NCBI RefSeq assembly: GCF_022201045.2
Contig: NC_068560.1
Span: forward strand, 29,777,501-29,841,500
DNA from: Citrus sinensis
Taxonomy: Eukaryota > Streptophyta > Magnoliopsida > Sapindales > Rutaceae
Reading direction: 5' to 3'
Length of the DNA: 64,000 nt
Positions 1-11,360 of the stretch are shown here, in pieces. How positions within the stretch are numbered: position 1 is the stretch's first letter; each line of letters opens with the position of its first letter. The notes beneath the pieces were generated by a model. It saw only the letters and a list, made by a program, of their open reading frames with translations. It was not told the DNA's origin and searched no databases. A program made the translations under genes and the position numbers.

Positions 1-3000
1 TTAGTTTTTTGTTTTTTTTTTTCTCTTTTAATTCTTTATTTTCTACTTTGTTTTTATTTTTATGAGATTTTTATATTCGTGTATTTTATTGTATACATGG
101 CCTCTTCTTTTTCTTTTTTTTTTTTCCTTTTTTGACCTTTCTTTTGAGCACCACCCTATTTTAATTTTTTTTAATCTTAATATTGGTTAGCTTTTTGTTT
201 TATTAAGATAGATTAGTTTATTAATCAATTGGGAAATGCCAACTAATTTTGGTTGGACAATCAACCATAACTTTAAGTGAAAAACAAATAGGTTTTCTTC
301 GGTGCATGTTTCTTAAGCGAAAACGTTTGCTTTCGTATTCCAGAAATTCCAACCAAAGAATTAAAAAAAAAAAAATGATGATCCTTCTTTCAAGTAACCA
401 AAAAGATGAGTTATCAAATTTCTGATGTGTAAAAATATTGATTAATGTTCACTGTCATCAGTATAATGTTTTTTATATATAAAAATGTAACGTTGTTATA
501 TTGTATCTTTATTTTCATTACAATGTATTTTATTAATATTTACAATGGGTCTAGTTGAAAATTAGAAGAAAATCATTTTGTATAAAGCACACAATAAATA
601 GTCTTGAAAACTCAAAACTTTTGAAAAAAAAAAGAAAGAAAGAAAGAAAGATGAGACAACCACTTAATTAATTGCATGATTTGCTAAGTAATGTGATATT
701 TTTTCAAAATTTGTCACGGCAGAGTTTTGAAAATTAAAGTTTGAATTTTGAAATATGGAATGGGTAGGGTAGGTTGAAAAATGGTAACAAGGGTGGATTC
801 ATATGAAGTGTAAATGAAAATTTTACGTGTTATTAGATGAATTTATGTAAATTCCAGTGGGTGTGATTTACCGGGAAGAGATCCTCTGACACAAATGGAT
901 ATTTGTGAGATACGAAATCGCGAATAATGAGGGAACAGTGGGGAAGCACAGCCCCACCAGGTGGCCCTGACAGGAATTAGAAAGTTTATGTTGTTGATGA
1001 AAATGGAGCCAATTTCCAAATTGGTGTTGTGAACAAAACAGCTTCATGACATGTGCCTCGATGGCCCTACTGCAAATGACCACCGACTTTCAGGCCCACC
1101 CTACAACTTTATAAAATGGCTTCCATGTGATCATCAGCTGTTTGTGTAAATGCCTCAAACAAAAACCAAAAGTAAGTACTTGGTGTGTGCACATGCTATT
1201 TGGAGACGAAACATTTATGGTCTAAAGACAAGTTTTAGCCCAGCCCTGCCCCCTCACCAGTAAGCCCCCTTTTCTAATCTCTCCCTCCCTTCTGTTTTCC
1301 TATTAAAAGCCCAACACGTGTGCTTCTGCCAATACCTAGCTGTCAATTTTAGTGGCATCCCTATCAAGGGCTTTATTTATTTATTCATATTTTAAATTTT
1401 TGGAGCCAACATGCATATGTATCTAGGTCATGATGATGGGTATTGGGTTGAATTGAACGACCACACCACACATGATTTGTTCTTTTGTAGATTTTCCCAA
1501 CTCAAAATTGCTTTATTTTGTGTGCTTTCATTTCAAAAATCATACATTTGCCTTTGCACCCCCACACACACAAAACCCCCCATCTATTTTCACATGCTTC
1601 CATGTGCTCTCATTTAAGAAGCCATCTTTTGCTTTCCCTTTTTTGGGCAAGTTACTACTTGTATCGTGCACTGGGACGAACACCTGTTAGGCCTATTTAT
1701 CTGTTGGATTTGATAGCCAGAATCAACCCTTTATTACCATTTTTTTTTTTTCTGTTTGGCCCACTAATTGAAATTTTTTGCATGAAGCTAACTTTGAGGC
1801 TTAACTTACCTGCAATTTCTCATTTTCTTAAAGACTCTAATCAAAAGGAGATACAGAGCCCCCTTTTTTTGAGTCGATTTTTTGTTTGTCAAAAATTGGT
1901 ATGAAACCATGAATTTGAGTAAATGGGACCATAGATTTGTTACTCATAATAGGTTAATACTAGAGCCAAAATCATCTCTGATTTGTGGTACACACTTGAT
2001 GGTGACCTGACTTGAACTCGTACGCAACTCTGAAAGCAAAATACAATTTGCATCGTTTAAATCTCAGGGTTGCTACTTATTCCAAAGGCGCCTCGCTCGT
2101 CAATGTATATAAAGCCCTTATAACCTCCTCCGCCGTGACTTGCCCATCAAAGTCTGTCGGTATCTACTGGAAAACTCCCAACACGAGTTCCGGCCTAACA
2201 CACCACTTGTTGCTTTCTCAGTGGTACCTGGTCCAGACTCGCGGCTACCATGTGTCGCTCATTTAATTTCCCTCACATCCATCCAATTTACATGTTGATT
2301 CATCTGCCCCGCATATTCTGCTCCGTTATTTTCTTTAATCAAAGCTCTTTTCATATTGACAATGATCATTCCAAATCCATTCATAATAAAAACACAAATC
2401 GGAGGTTCAATCTACAATATACCGGCTGTATTATTACGATCACCAATTTTTTATTTTTGGGCCATATTTTCTAGTAATTCGAATAATGTAATGAATATCT
2501 AAATGACTGTAATTTTTCGGATGATAAATGCAATTTTATGTCTCTATCGTATAATACCATTTTAATATAAAGTATAACCCATTGCAAGTTTGTGTTCAAA
2601 ATTGAATATTTCAGGTAAATCTTTAGGTCGAACAAATTTTAATTCAATTTTTGCCGAACTAAGTTTCTACTTTTAAATTAAATAAATACTTATGATCATT
2701 AGATAAGTCATATCGAACGTATACTAAATTATTTACTTTAAAATTTACGAGATTTACTGCATTGAAGAAACGACAAAGGAATTTACTTTTGAGTTGCCAA
2801 AAAGCCAGCTCCCCAACAAAACTGTACAGATTGAAAGAAAATGAGAGTTGGGGTGGGGGGGGGGGGGGGGGGAAGAAGACAAACTGTGTATCAATATATA
2901 ATAATAACAATAACAACATGTTATTTGTTATTTGCCTCGCCCACTTGTGTATGTGCTAATGTCTTTTATTGGCGTTGTGTTTGTGTGGGTGACATAAATG

Positions 3001-4007
3001 AAGCTCGTGGCACTTACTATTAGCACACATGGTGTCTTCATTTCATTATGATCCCCTGTCTTGCGACAAATTTGTTGACCCTTTAAATATACGAATAGTA
3101 AATAACATTAAGTATACGGAATTTGTTGGGTATAGGGGTGAGGGGCCCCGATGGGTCTTTACCACACGTGGATCCCTGGTGGCCGTGATAATGACGCCCT
3201 GGCCTTTTCTTTTGGCGCAGTTGATGGACTCGTGCAAAACCTTTTCCTTGTTAATGGATAAGGGTTCAAATGGCGACGCCTGGCTAAGAATCTATTGGAG
3301 CAGAATTTAGATTTTTTAGGGACCTATCTAGATTCTAGCCGAACTCGAATTATTTGAGTCCCTATCAAAACTCGACTTTACGCCCTTAAGGCATGGTGGA
3401 ATATTTTGGGCTTTGCGTCAGCTATGAAGGACGGAGCTTTGGACTTTCACTATGGGTGTATGATGTGTGTGGGCTGGAAATTGGGATGCCCAGAGTTATG
3501 TAATGGGCAACTCAGATTTGTTTTTCTTTTTATTTGTGGTTTGTGACATCTAGATAGAGATGGACTTTTAAAGTCATACTTATTATAATTGTGCTCGAAA
3601 ATCTACACTAATAAAAACGAGAAACCACTCAGCTTCAGTTCCAGGGGGATTATTAATTCTCGGGTACGCAACTCAGATTTAAGTACATTAATTCTCGTGA
3701 AACTTTACTTACCTCTTTTAGATATTCCTATGCATCTTTTTTTTTGGGACTTGTCTATGCTTCTTGTTTAATGTTATTACTTATTAATTTGCTCAAATAT
3801 TCAAAGACTCTTTTAAGAAGTTTTGATTTTTGTTTTATCAATCGAATTAAGGATGGCTTTTGGTTTTAGTCTTAATCTATATAGATATCCAATGCCATTA
3901 ATTATAACAAAAGGGCTCTCCGTTTTCCCCTATGTTAATTCTATCTTTACTGTTGCTGTTCGTATTTAAACACCAAAAAGATAATTCTTATATTCTTGAC
4001 GTGGGCC
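1..4007. other. AT-rich intergenic region, no gene recognised
   Basis: No open frame here resembles a known protein and none has convincing splice structure. The stretch is rich in A/T runs and short microsatellites, such as (GAAA)n near 630-650. Two moderately GC-richer islands (about 870-1110 and 2020-2270) stand out in composition but show no conserved frame that I recognise; the second contains a TATATAAAG string at about 2105. Either could be an untranslated transcript or an old promoter, but the sequence does not decide this. Confidence 0.5.
2855..2872 (+). repeat. poly-G run of 18
   Basis: An uninterrupted run of 18 G follows a GGGGT stretch. It is the shortest of three long homopurine G tracts in the window, the others being at 5688 and 31402. 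Such runs are length-variable and prone to sequencing error. Confidence 0.9.
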
Positions 4008-4016
4008 TATATATAA
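4008..4016 (+). promoter_or_regulatory. TATA box of the intact exonuclease-like copy
   Basis: A TATATATAA string lies about 35 bases before the first ATG of the 203-codon frame. With usual plant TATA-to-start spacing, transcription would begin only a few bases before the ATG, giving a very short leader. Alternatively translation starts at the second ATG (4084), which matches the start of the region conserved with the decayed copies. Confidence 0.45.
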
Positions 4017-4050
4017 GTGCATGCATGTGAGAGTGAATTGAAAATTCAGG

Positions 4051-4662
4051 ATGAATAATATACCAATCCATTTTCTATCCAAAATGGGAAAATATGAACT
4101 TGATATTCAAGGTAACAACATGAAAGTTACTGTGGTTGATCATGCTGCTCTGATAGATGACAACGTGGCTGCATTAAAGGCTTTATTAAAAAGGCAACGT
4201 GTAGTCGGTATTGATGTAAAGTTCAATCACAGATGCACCAAGAAAGCTGAAATGTTAATACTTTGCGCAGGAAATCGCTGCTTAATTATTCAACTATGCC
4301 ATCTAGGTCAAATTCCTGAGAGTCTGAAGAAGTTTCTTGCGGATGAGACAATTTGCTTTGTGGGAATTGAAATGAATGGTAAAGTTGATGGCCTAGGTAG
4401 GTGTAACTTGAGGTGCAAGACTGCGGTGGAGCTAGGGCATTTTGCTGCTAGGGTTCTTAAGAAGCCTCATATAAGTTCATTTGGTTTGGCAAAGTTGGCT
4501 AGGGAAGTTGGAATTCATAATTCTCTGGCTTCTGGTTTCAATGGGTATGCTCCAAGCTGGAGTGCTAGGGCGTTTTCAAATGAGCAAATTAAATTTGCAG
4601 TTCATGAAGCTTTTGCTTACTATGTTATTGGAGATAGAGTGTTGAGTTCGCTGGATGCCTAA
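4051..4662 (+). CDS. Werner-syndrome-like 3'-5' exonuclease homolog, likely catalytically dead
   Basis: A single-exon 203-codon frame with the layout of the plant WRN-exo/RNase D-like (DEDDy) family: a strand with V-V-G-I-D near residues 51-55, a conserved C-L-I-I-Q-L strand near 77-82, F-V-G near 103-105, and a C-terminal helix with F-A-V-H-E at 182-186. In active members motif I is D-x-E, motif II has an Asp after the F-V-G strand, and motif III is Y-x-x-x-D. Here motif I reads D55-V-K57, the motif II position aligns with K111, and motif III is F182...E186. Only the first Asp remains, so nuclease activity is unlikely; a binding or regulatory role, or simple decay, is possible. Length is close to the usual 200-240. 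The start could be 4051 or the in-frame ATG at 4084, where similarity to the other copies begins. It heads an array of broken copies running to 10.7 kb. Confidence 0.7.
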   Translation: MNNIPIHFLSKMGKYELDIQGNNMKVTVVDHAALIDDNVAALKALLKRQRVVGIDVKFNHRCTKKAEMLILCAGNRCLIIQLCHLGQIPESLKKFLADETICFVGIEMNGKVDGLGRCNLRCKTAVELGHFAARVLKKPHISSFGLAKLAREVGIHNSLASGFNGYAPSWSARAFSNEQIKFAVHEAFAYYVIGDRVLSSLDA

Positions 4663-5254
4663 CTATTAATGTAATTGCACGGCTCAGCTTTTTATTTTGG
4701 GTTTCGATTCATATGTATATATATGATGAGTGGTTATATTAATGTAAAATATGATAAGAGCTCGTAACCAACTTATTTCTAATTTGTTATGCTACTCTAC
4801 ACGCGCGCGCACACTTACACACACTAATTGGTTGGTGTAAATGGCGAATCAGGAATTAGCGTTTGTAAAAGTTGGTATAAATGTCGAAGCAGTGATTAGG
4901 GTTTATATGCACGATTAGGATTCTCTACTGATCTGATCATGCTCTGAGTAAATAAATCAATCACTGATTGGTTGTTAATAAATAAAAAATTAAAAGAAGT
5001 TAAATTTTATCCATATACTACTACTAAAAGATACATGGCAAAAGATCATTAAAAACTCAGTAATGCTCAGATCAGAAGAGGATCATGTTCCTTATATGCA
5101 ATTTTTTTTTTTTTGTTTCATTCGTCATGTGTTAATTATACACTAGTGACTTCTGCAATGGTATTTGAGCTTTTGGGTTCAATCCTTTACTCATCTTGAC
5201 TTGTGCAATTGTCTTTTTAATTAGGGTTGGTACGAGGAAACGTTGAGCGTGTGA

Positions 5255-5520
5255 TGAAATGGATATCAAGCCGGCGGTTGAATTGGAACAATTGGCAGCT
5301 GAGGTCCTAAAGAATGCTGACCTTATCAGTGCATGTGGATTAGCAGAGTTGGCTAGGCATGTTGTAATAAATAAATAGGGTTTCTCTTCTGGTGCTGGTT
5401 TAAAGTTGAACTATTTGACTGCGAAGCTAGGGCCTTTAAGCACGATCAAAAAAAGCATGCTGTTCATAATGCTTTTTATTGTTTTCTTATCGGGAACAAG
5501 TTGATAGAAATGTTAATAAG
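5255..5520 (+). pseudogene. C-terminal remnant of exonuclease-like copy (copy B)
   Basis: Translation shows the C-terminal half only: A-V-E-L-E-Q-L-A-A-E-V-L-K followed by G-L-A-E-L-A-R, closely matching the helix region of the intact copy at 4051. An in-frame stop follows I-N-K, and the rest of the frame is disturbed. The N-terminal half with motif I is absent. The sequence shows a partial duplicate in the same orientation as its neighbours. Confidence 0.65.
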
Positions 5521-5687
5521 TACTAATCGTATCTATCTAGCTAATGAGCTCATTACATGGATTTAACAGTTTACTATTAGATGTTTGTTGAATGTGAAGT
5601 GGGCTCTGTAAGTTTGTGGGCATGTCATATGTCCTAGCGTCTTGTTTATTGTCAAATATTGTATTGATAATTTTTGTTTTGTTTTGT

Positions 5688-5719
<32 letters not shown>
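5688..5719 (+). repeat. poly-G run of 32
   Basis: Thirty-two consecutive G residues preceded by TTTTGTTTTGT. This is the longest homopolymer in the window, lies between two decayed exonuclease-like copies, and could form G-quadruplex structures. Its true length is uncertain because such runs are hard to sequence. Confidence 0.9.
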
Positions 5720-5720
<1 letters not shown>

Positions 5721-6489
5721 AATTCCAAGAATCAAGCTATATTATATCTTAAGATTTTTATTGTATTTTTAGCGTCTTGTTTATTTTTATAGAAGGTGAT
5801 TGAACTTGATTGGTGCTATAACGATATTAATATGTGTATTAATTAACTATATATGAAATCAGGCTAAAAGATGTAAACTTGAATCGAGGCAAGTCGACGG
5901 AATTTCTGAGTGATAAAAGAATTATTTGGAGTTTGATTCTTATCATTTATAGTAAAAATGAGAAAAACAGAAGTTACGGTTAATTTTTCCAGAAGAGTTT
6001 GCATGAATTTAGTTAGTAGAAGCTTAAAAGACAATAGTATAAGAAATACAAAAGATTCAATGGAAGGTGCTCGTGACGGTGAATTTTGGGACCAACCCAA
6101 TATGAGTTAATGCATCGGTTAAATGACTGATTTTTTTTATTTTTTATTTCTTTTTGGTTTGTCTTGAGAAATAATAACTCGATACCAAGAGGGCATTGTC
6201 ATGATTAATGACACGGTTTAATAATTAAGAATATGTCAATTATATTGATCTCCTAAATATAAGGACCATTCTTAAAGATTACTGATACAATATTCAGATA
6301 ATGCCCCAAAATCGATGAACTTAAATTGTTCTTAATTATATTCTAGGATATCGGAATGTACCTACTGTTGGTTCATTTAATCCGAGCAACTCAATCACTT
6401 AAATTTCACTTAATTATACAGACAAATTCATTTTTAAGTTTCTACAATTATTTCTTCGTTAAAGATTATTAGCAACATATAAGACAAGA

Positions 6490-7130
6490 TTGAATCAAAA
6501 GAACAAGATGATGATACCCACCCAGGTCGTTTCAAAAATGGGTATCTGTGAGTTGGAAATTAAGGACTTTCAATTTGAAGTTAGCGTAATCGATAATGCT
6601 GCTGTGATGGACAAAAAAATTTCTGAACTCAGGGGGATGATTAGAAAGGCGACGCGTCGTAGGCTTCGATGTTAAGTTCGATTCCCAGACCAAAATTCCT
6701 GAGATGTTAATCCTTTTTGCAGTAGATCTCTGCTTGGCGGTTCAACTCTGTCGTTTGAGCAAGATTCATGAGAGTCTCAAAACCGTTCTTGCTGACGAGA
6801 CTATTTGTTTTGTTGGCATTGGCGCGGATGACAAAGTTAGAAGCATTCGCGGAAACTTAGATTATACTCCATTGTTATACTGGCATTGGTCTGGGTCGTT
6901 TGGCTGCTAGGGTTCTTAAGAAGCCAAAACTTACTGAACTGACAGGGATTGCGGAGTTGGCTAAGGCAGTTGGAATTGATCATAGTTCATTGTCTAATAA
7001 GGAAATAGAAGCAGTGACTCTACCGAACTGGAGGGCTTGGGTTTTCACAGATAAGCAGGTCCTGTATGCAGTTGAAGAAGCTCGTGGATGCTATGTTGTT
7101 GCTGACAAGATGTTGTCATTGCTTAACCGA
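6490..7130 (+). pseudogene. Broken exonuclease-like copy (copy C)
   Basis: Nearly full-length copy of the WRN-exo-like gene, spread over three reading frames. The first part carries S-K-M-G-I-C-E-L-E-I; after a frame change near 6655 come V-V-G-F-D-V-K-F and P-E-M-L-I-L, then C-F-V-G-I-G; after a second change near 6860-6900 come A-A-R-V-L-K-K-P and Y-A-V-E-E near the C-terminus. Motif I again reads D-V-K instead of D-x-E, and motif III keeps Tyr but has Glu for Asp. The copy is therefore both frame-broken and descended from an ancestor without motif I Glu. About 190 bases before its start resemble those before copy F (about 6290-6490 versus 10235-10450), so the duplicated unit included upstream DNA. 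Confidence 0.75.
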
Positions 7131-7429
7131 TGCCAATCTCTGAAATATGCTAATTATGATCTAGCTTGTGTTTGTTTTCTTAAGCAACTTTTTTTTTTCT
7201 CATCTTGATCCTTTTCTATACTTAATTACATATCTAATTATAAGTGTGGTACTGTCGCTTTTAATCGATATCTATTTTATAAAATAGAAGGTAAACAGTT
7301 TTTTTTTTTTAATGACTTTTAAGTCATAATTTTTATTCATTTATTTTTTTTATAGCTCCAATCTAATCGATCACATGGATTCGATTGATGCTAATTTATC
7401 CGAATTAAACGGGTCAGGTCACAGTACAA

Positions 7430-7622
7430 TGTTTCAGGGCTCCATGTGAAGATTAATAACCAGAGCGAAAAAGCAGAAATATATGCTAGTTCTTTGGGCA
7501 GGAAATTAAATCGTTGCTTGATCATTGAACTATGCAACGATTTTCCTCATTTTTTTCCTGGTAGTCACACGGAATTTCTGACCGACAAGAGTACTTGCTT
7601 TGTTAGTATAGCAATGGATATA
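7430..7622 (+). pseudogene. Short exonuclease-like remnant (copy D)
   Basis: In one frame this reads H-V-K-I-N near the motif I position, R-C-L-I-I-E-L-C for the conserved strand, and D-K-S-T-C-F-V-S for the motif II strand, followed by a stop. It matches the middle third of the intact copy. The motif I position again has Lys, and the preceding Asp is His. Both ends of the gene are missing. Confidence 0.6.
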
Positions 7623-7917
7623 TAACAAGGTTAAGAAGTATATGCAGTAGTTGTATAATGAAATACTGATGTTGAATTAGAGATATAATATTTTTAAAGT
7701 AAGAGATAAAATAAAAGATAAGAAAAATATAAAATTTAATGCCGTGTATGTATTTAATCGTATTAGAATTTGTATTTTTCTGTTATTAAACTTATTTTTA
7801 CTCCCTACCATATTAAAGGATGAGATTCCTTATTACAAAAGAAATATATATGTATATAAAAGGATCCAAAGGCAGAAGGCTCTTTAACAAGCAATTAGTA
7901 TCAAAATAAAGGGTGAG

Positions 7918-8215
7918 ATTAATTTGAAAAATTACGGAGTTAATATTAAGGTTAATGTAATGGATCATACAAGCTTGGTGAACAAGAATCTTTCGGAGTT
8001 AAAGTCTTTGTTGCGTGCGTAGGCATCGATTACTGTTGTCGACATTAAGTTGCATCCTCTGACCAGTAAAGAGGTCAATTGATCATTCTCTTTGTATGCA
8101 ATCGTTGCTTCATCATTCAAGGATGCCTTATTTACCAAGTTCCAAATACTCTTAACACAGTTTCTCGAAGACAAGAATATTGTTTTGTCGGTACAAGAGT
8201 TTTTAGTCTCAGTGA
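7918..8215 (+). pseudogene. Broken exonuclease-like copy (copy E)
   Basis: Translation gives N-V-M-D-H-T-S-L-V-N-K-N-L-S-E-L-K-S-L-L, a stop, then T-V-V-D-I-K-L-H and later R-C-F-I-I-Q-G-C and Y-C-F-V-G. These follow the order of the intact copy with an early stop and a frame change near 8080. Motif I reads D-I-K, the same Glu-to-Lys state as elsewhere. The C-terminal half is not detectable beyond about 8215. Confidence 0.65.
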
Positions 8216-8577
8216 CTCTGATTCCTGGATATATAGCAGCCATACATATTATCGTAGGCTTTGCAGCGGCGTTAATATGTTGGCCATTTGCATTGGATAC
8301 CCGCAGTTCCTAATCCCAATATCACCCTTTTATATTTTCCAATTCGACCCTTTTATCTGATTGTTTAATTCATGAGAAGTATTTTTTTCGTGCATGACCT
8401 GTTTATTGATAGAGCTAGCTAGTTAAAGACTACTCCAATTGTTTGGATAATCAAGATCAAGTTAAATCAGTGTATTCAATCTAACTCAATTTAATTGTAC
8501 TCAGTTTGATCAATATTTCATGAATTTTAGATGACATTAATAAATGAACATAACACAACACATAATGGAAAAAAGTC

Positions 8578-8716
8578 TTGGGTGCCTTTGGAGCACTACT
8601 TTTTTCCATTCATTCCCTATCACATGTATGTTTTAACCAATCACAATAATATATATACACATACGTGTCACGCAAAGCAATGAATGGAAAACAAGTGATG
8701 CTCCAGAAGCACCTAA
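8578..8716. mobile_element. Small inverted-repeat element (MITE-like)
   Basis: The two ends are imperfect inverted copies over about 35 bases: GGGTGCCTTTGGAGCA on the left pairs with TGCTCCAGAAGCACCT on the right, and both continue inward to CCATTCATT / AATGAATGG. The whole unit of about 140 bp can fold into one hairpin. I saw no clear target duplication, so the family is not assigned. Confidence 0.55.
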
Positions 8717-8921
8717 TTCATAACACTAATTCATCAACTCGATCAAAGTTATTTTTACAATTTTTATGATACTACGAATAGTTTATGGTTGGAAAAGAAT
8801 ATATAGTAGACAGGCACAATACATATATTGAGTTTGGATTCTTTATCTTTTTTATCAAAATTAGAAAAATAACATGTACACAAAGTTTATTTGTTGTTTG
8901 AATTAATTAAGTTTAATGGTT

Positions 8922-9187
8922 AACCACTGGGCCTTAGTCCAGTGGCTCGAGTCAGGCCTTCACAAGTGTGAGAAAATTGGTTCGAACCCCCACATAAATA
9001 TTGTGAGTGGTTTAGTTTAAATTTCCTTCATTATCTCTTGAGTGAAGTTAAAATCTCTCGAATATTAGAGATGACTAAACTATGTATTATTCTATATAAG
9101 AATTGTTGTAAACTAGTCCAAATTATTATGTGATTTTAAATACTAGTTATAGTATCATGTAATATGTTGTATCTTATTAAAAAAAAT
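8922..9187 (+). mobile_element. tRNA-derived SINE with exact 16-bp target duplication
   Basis: The 5' part carries a box A-like TAGTCCAGTGGCTCGAG and a box B GGTTCGAACCCCC, as in plant tRNA-derived SINEs. The 3' end is A-rich. The identical 16-mer ATTAAGTTTAATGGTT flanks the element at 8906-8921 and 9188-9203, the expected scar of LINE-driven retroposition. Its 3' half contains CTCTCGAATATTAGAGAT, also found in the SINE at 36821. Length is 266 bp. Confidence 0.85.
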
Positions 9188-9639
9188 ATTAAGTTTAATG
9201 GTTGGCCTTCAGTTTACGCTTACTGTGTTCGATCGGATTAAATTTGCCCTTCTCGGTCTATCTTCCCGATTATGTATCAAACTCCTTTGAGGAACTTATT
9301 CTTTCCAACTTTGATTGCTCTAGTGATCCTAAAATTTCCGAGGTTGTTCGGAAGAAATCATCTACCCTTTGGTGGAAGCTGGTTAATTGTGAACCTGAAT
9401 TAGAATCCTCTGAAAAAGACGACTTTGTCGTTTCTGGAATTGAATAAGAAACGACAAAGCAGACAAACAGATAACACTGCCATACGACAACAAGCCTCTA
9501 TCATACGAAAAGCTTAAGTAATGCACGTGACTTGCACGAGCACCAACGGAATCAAGCTTTAGTTAAACGGCAGCTACTGATGCCGTTTCAATCTGAAGAA
9601 CTGTTACAGACGGTTAGAGTTGGCGGGAATTTTCTGGGT

Positions 9640-9965
9640 TTGTTGAATAAGAGCTGGTTTACAGCTCACACATCTGGATCCCTTTCGAGTTGTATAAATA
9701 GCCTTCAGGGCTACTCTTAGAGTAGATCGTTCCTTGTAGCAATTACTCTAAAAACTTGTAATCTGTTAAAGCATAAAGAAAAGCTATGGCTTCTGTTTCT
9801 CAAGAGGATGTAGGCTGCAAAGCCGAACCTCTATAATCCCCTTTGCATTTCGTTTTGCTTTATCCTTTCTTAATTCCTGTCTCTGTTAAATACCCTTATT
9901 CTTAATCTGATTTCTATATTGATCCTTCATTCTTGCCTTATCAAGACCAGTGTATGGTGATTTCT
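9640..9965 (+). mobile_element. Fragment of an LTR, probably solo or truncated (fossil)
   Basis: A TATA-like GTTGTATAAATAGC is followed by an R/U5-like region with GTAGGC...GCCGAACC, a hairpin-forming motif seen in many plant copia LTRs. No matching second LTR or internal region of the same kind is visible nearby. Ends and target duplication could not be defined, so this is read as an old solo or partial LTR of the Ty1/copia type. Confidence 0.4.
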
Positions 9966-10002
9966 TGGGTTAAGGAATTAAGGTTATTCACTCTTAATTA
10001 CA

Positions 10003-10092
10003 ACAAAGCTTAATACAGATGGTCTGTCTAAAGGGAATCCAGTTTGTGCTGCAGGAGACGGTTTATTTCGAGACATGGTTGTTTTCATTCCT
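10003..10092 (+). mobile_element. LINE RNase H-like (RVT_3) scrap
   Basis: One short frame reads K-L-N-T-D-G-L-S-K-G-N-P followed by G-D-G and F-R-D, matching the start of the RNase H-like domain that ends many plant LINE ORF2 proteins (consensus K-x-N-x-D-G-A-x-K-G-N-P). About 30 residues are recognisable. Reverse transcriptase is not seen next to it, so it is a stray fragment. Confidence 0.5.
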
Positions 10093-10434
10093 CTTGGTGT
10101 TCACGACTTTGAGAAGGTCTTCATGCCACTTTACATGTACCCATTCTTGTCAGGATATTATTTTTGAAAATCCAAACTCACATTGAAAGGCTTTGTGCTT
10201 GTTTAATTAAGATATGTTGAATCAAATTAATTTAGGGATAATTTATAACTCCAAAATCAATGAACCTGATCAAATGGTTAATTAACATTCTGGAATATTG
10301 AACTGGCTGGTTCATTCAATCCATACAACTCCATCACTTGAACTTTGCTTCTATTTATACAAACAAATTCATGTAGAAGTATACACAAAACCATTTCGGT
10401 ATTTCCTAAAGATTAGTAGTAACAGAGAGATCAG

Positions 10435-10740
10435 AATATTGAATCAAAGGAACAAAATAATACCAGCCGATCAGATTTCATCTAAAATGGGTGTATATGA
10501 GCCTCAATTTAGGATTAATTTAGCCGATCATGTTGCTGCAATCAATAAGAAAATTCAGAATTCAAGACCTAAGAACACGACTTGTTGCAGGGTTCAATGT
10601 AAAGATCAATCCTCGGAGCGAACCAAGTGTTGATTTGTTAATCCTTTGTGCTGGAAAATGTTGCTTGATCATTCAAATATGACACTCCCGTGAAACTTCT
10701 TGCTGATAAATTTGTTTTGTTGGAAAGGGACGGATCACAA
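10435..10740 (+). pseudogene. Broken exonuclease-like copy (copy F)
   Basis: The start resembles copy C in both leader and protein (S-S-K-M-G-V-Y-E-P). After a frame change near 10590 it reads G-F-N-V-K-I-N at motif I, then L-I-L-C-A-G-K-C-C-L-I-I-Q, a stop and a degenerate L-A-D-K-F. The motif I Asp is Asn here and the Glu position is Lys. Similarity ends near 10735, immediately before the UNC-13-like pseudogene. Upstream DNA from about 10235 matches that of copy C. Confidence 0.65.
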
Positions 10741-11020
10741 ATTCAGTAGTACTGGAACAATCTTTGGTGAGAGGGACAAAGTTTTTTCAAGGGAATGGAT
10801 GTAGAAGACAAGATAATGCAAGGTGTTGAGGCAGATATAAAGGCGTTGTGTTCCACGGCTTGTTGACCGACGAGGATGGTGACCTTCGTTCGATCCATTA
10901 ATCTGTTACACATCCTCTACAGCAACAGTACAAGGGCTGGCCTTTTTCCAGAGTTCGCTGAACTTTGAATCGCGGTTGCATCTTTTAAGAGGAGGAAGTG
11001 TTGGAAGATAGTTGTGTCTT

Positions 11021-11360
11021 TGAAAGAAACTTAGTTCTATAGTGTTTGGCAATCAAGAAAATAAAAGAAAATGAAAGAGAACTCTTTAGAACCTTTTTAT
11101 TATTTTCAAGTTAATCAACTTAATGAATACAAATTGACATTTATACTAAGCTACAACCTGCTCCACACACACGAGTTTGTTACATCACATAACCATTTGC
11201 TGCATAACTAATTTTACACATCAGCTCAATCAGCTAACTAACTTTGACAGGTCAGCTCAGTGAGTTGATATGCTACAACCAGCTACACAGCAACAGCATG
11301 CTCTGCTCTAGCTATACAACAACATCATGCTCTGCTCCAGCTTCATCCAATTCACTAACA
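11021..11360 (-). repeat. 3' LTR of the copia element
   Basis: Begins TG and ends CA on the plus strand. It matches the LTR at 15943-16282 across its full 340 bp with about five differences. A polypurine tract (GAGGGGGGA on the minus strand) adjoins it at 11361-11372, marking it as the 3' LTR of a minus-strand element. Confidence 0.95.

Noticed and set aside
2020-2270. GC-richer island with a minus-strand frame reading D-F-D-G-Q-V-T-A-E-E, EF-hand-like
   Set aside because: Only part of an EF-hand loop fits, the first calcium ligand is missing, and no second hand or splice structure supports a gene.
8922-9010. tRNA-like box A and box B, considered as a tRNA gene
   Set aside because: No cloverleaf closes, and the A-rich tail plus 16-bp target duplication show a SINE.
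9202-9447. 81-codon frame beginning in the right target duplication of the SINE
   Set aside because: No recognisable family, start is not ATG, and it lies between mobile fragments; not supported as a gene.
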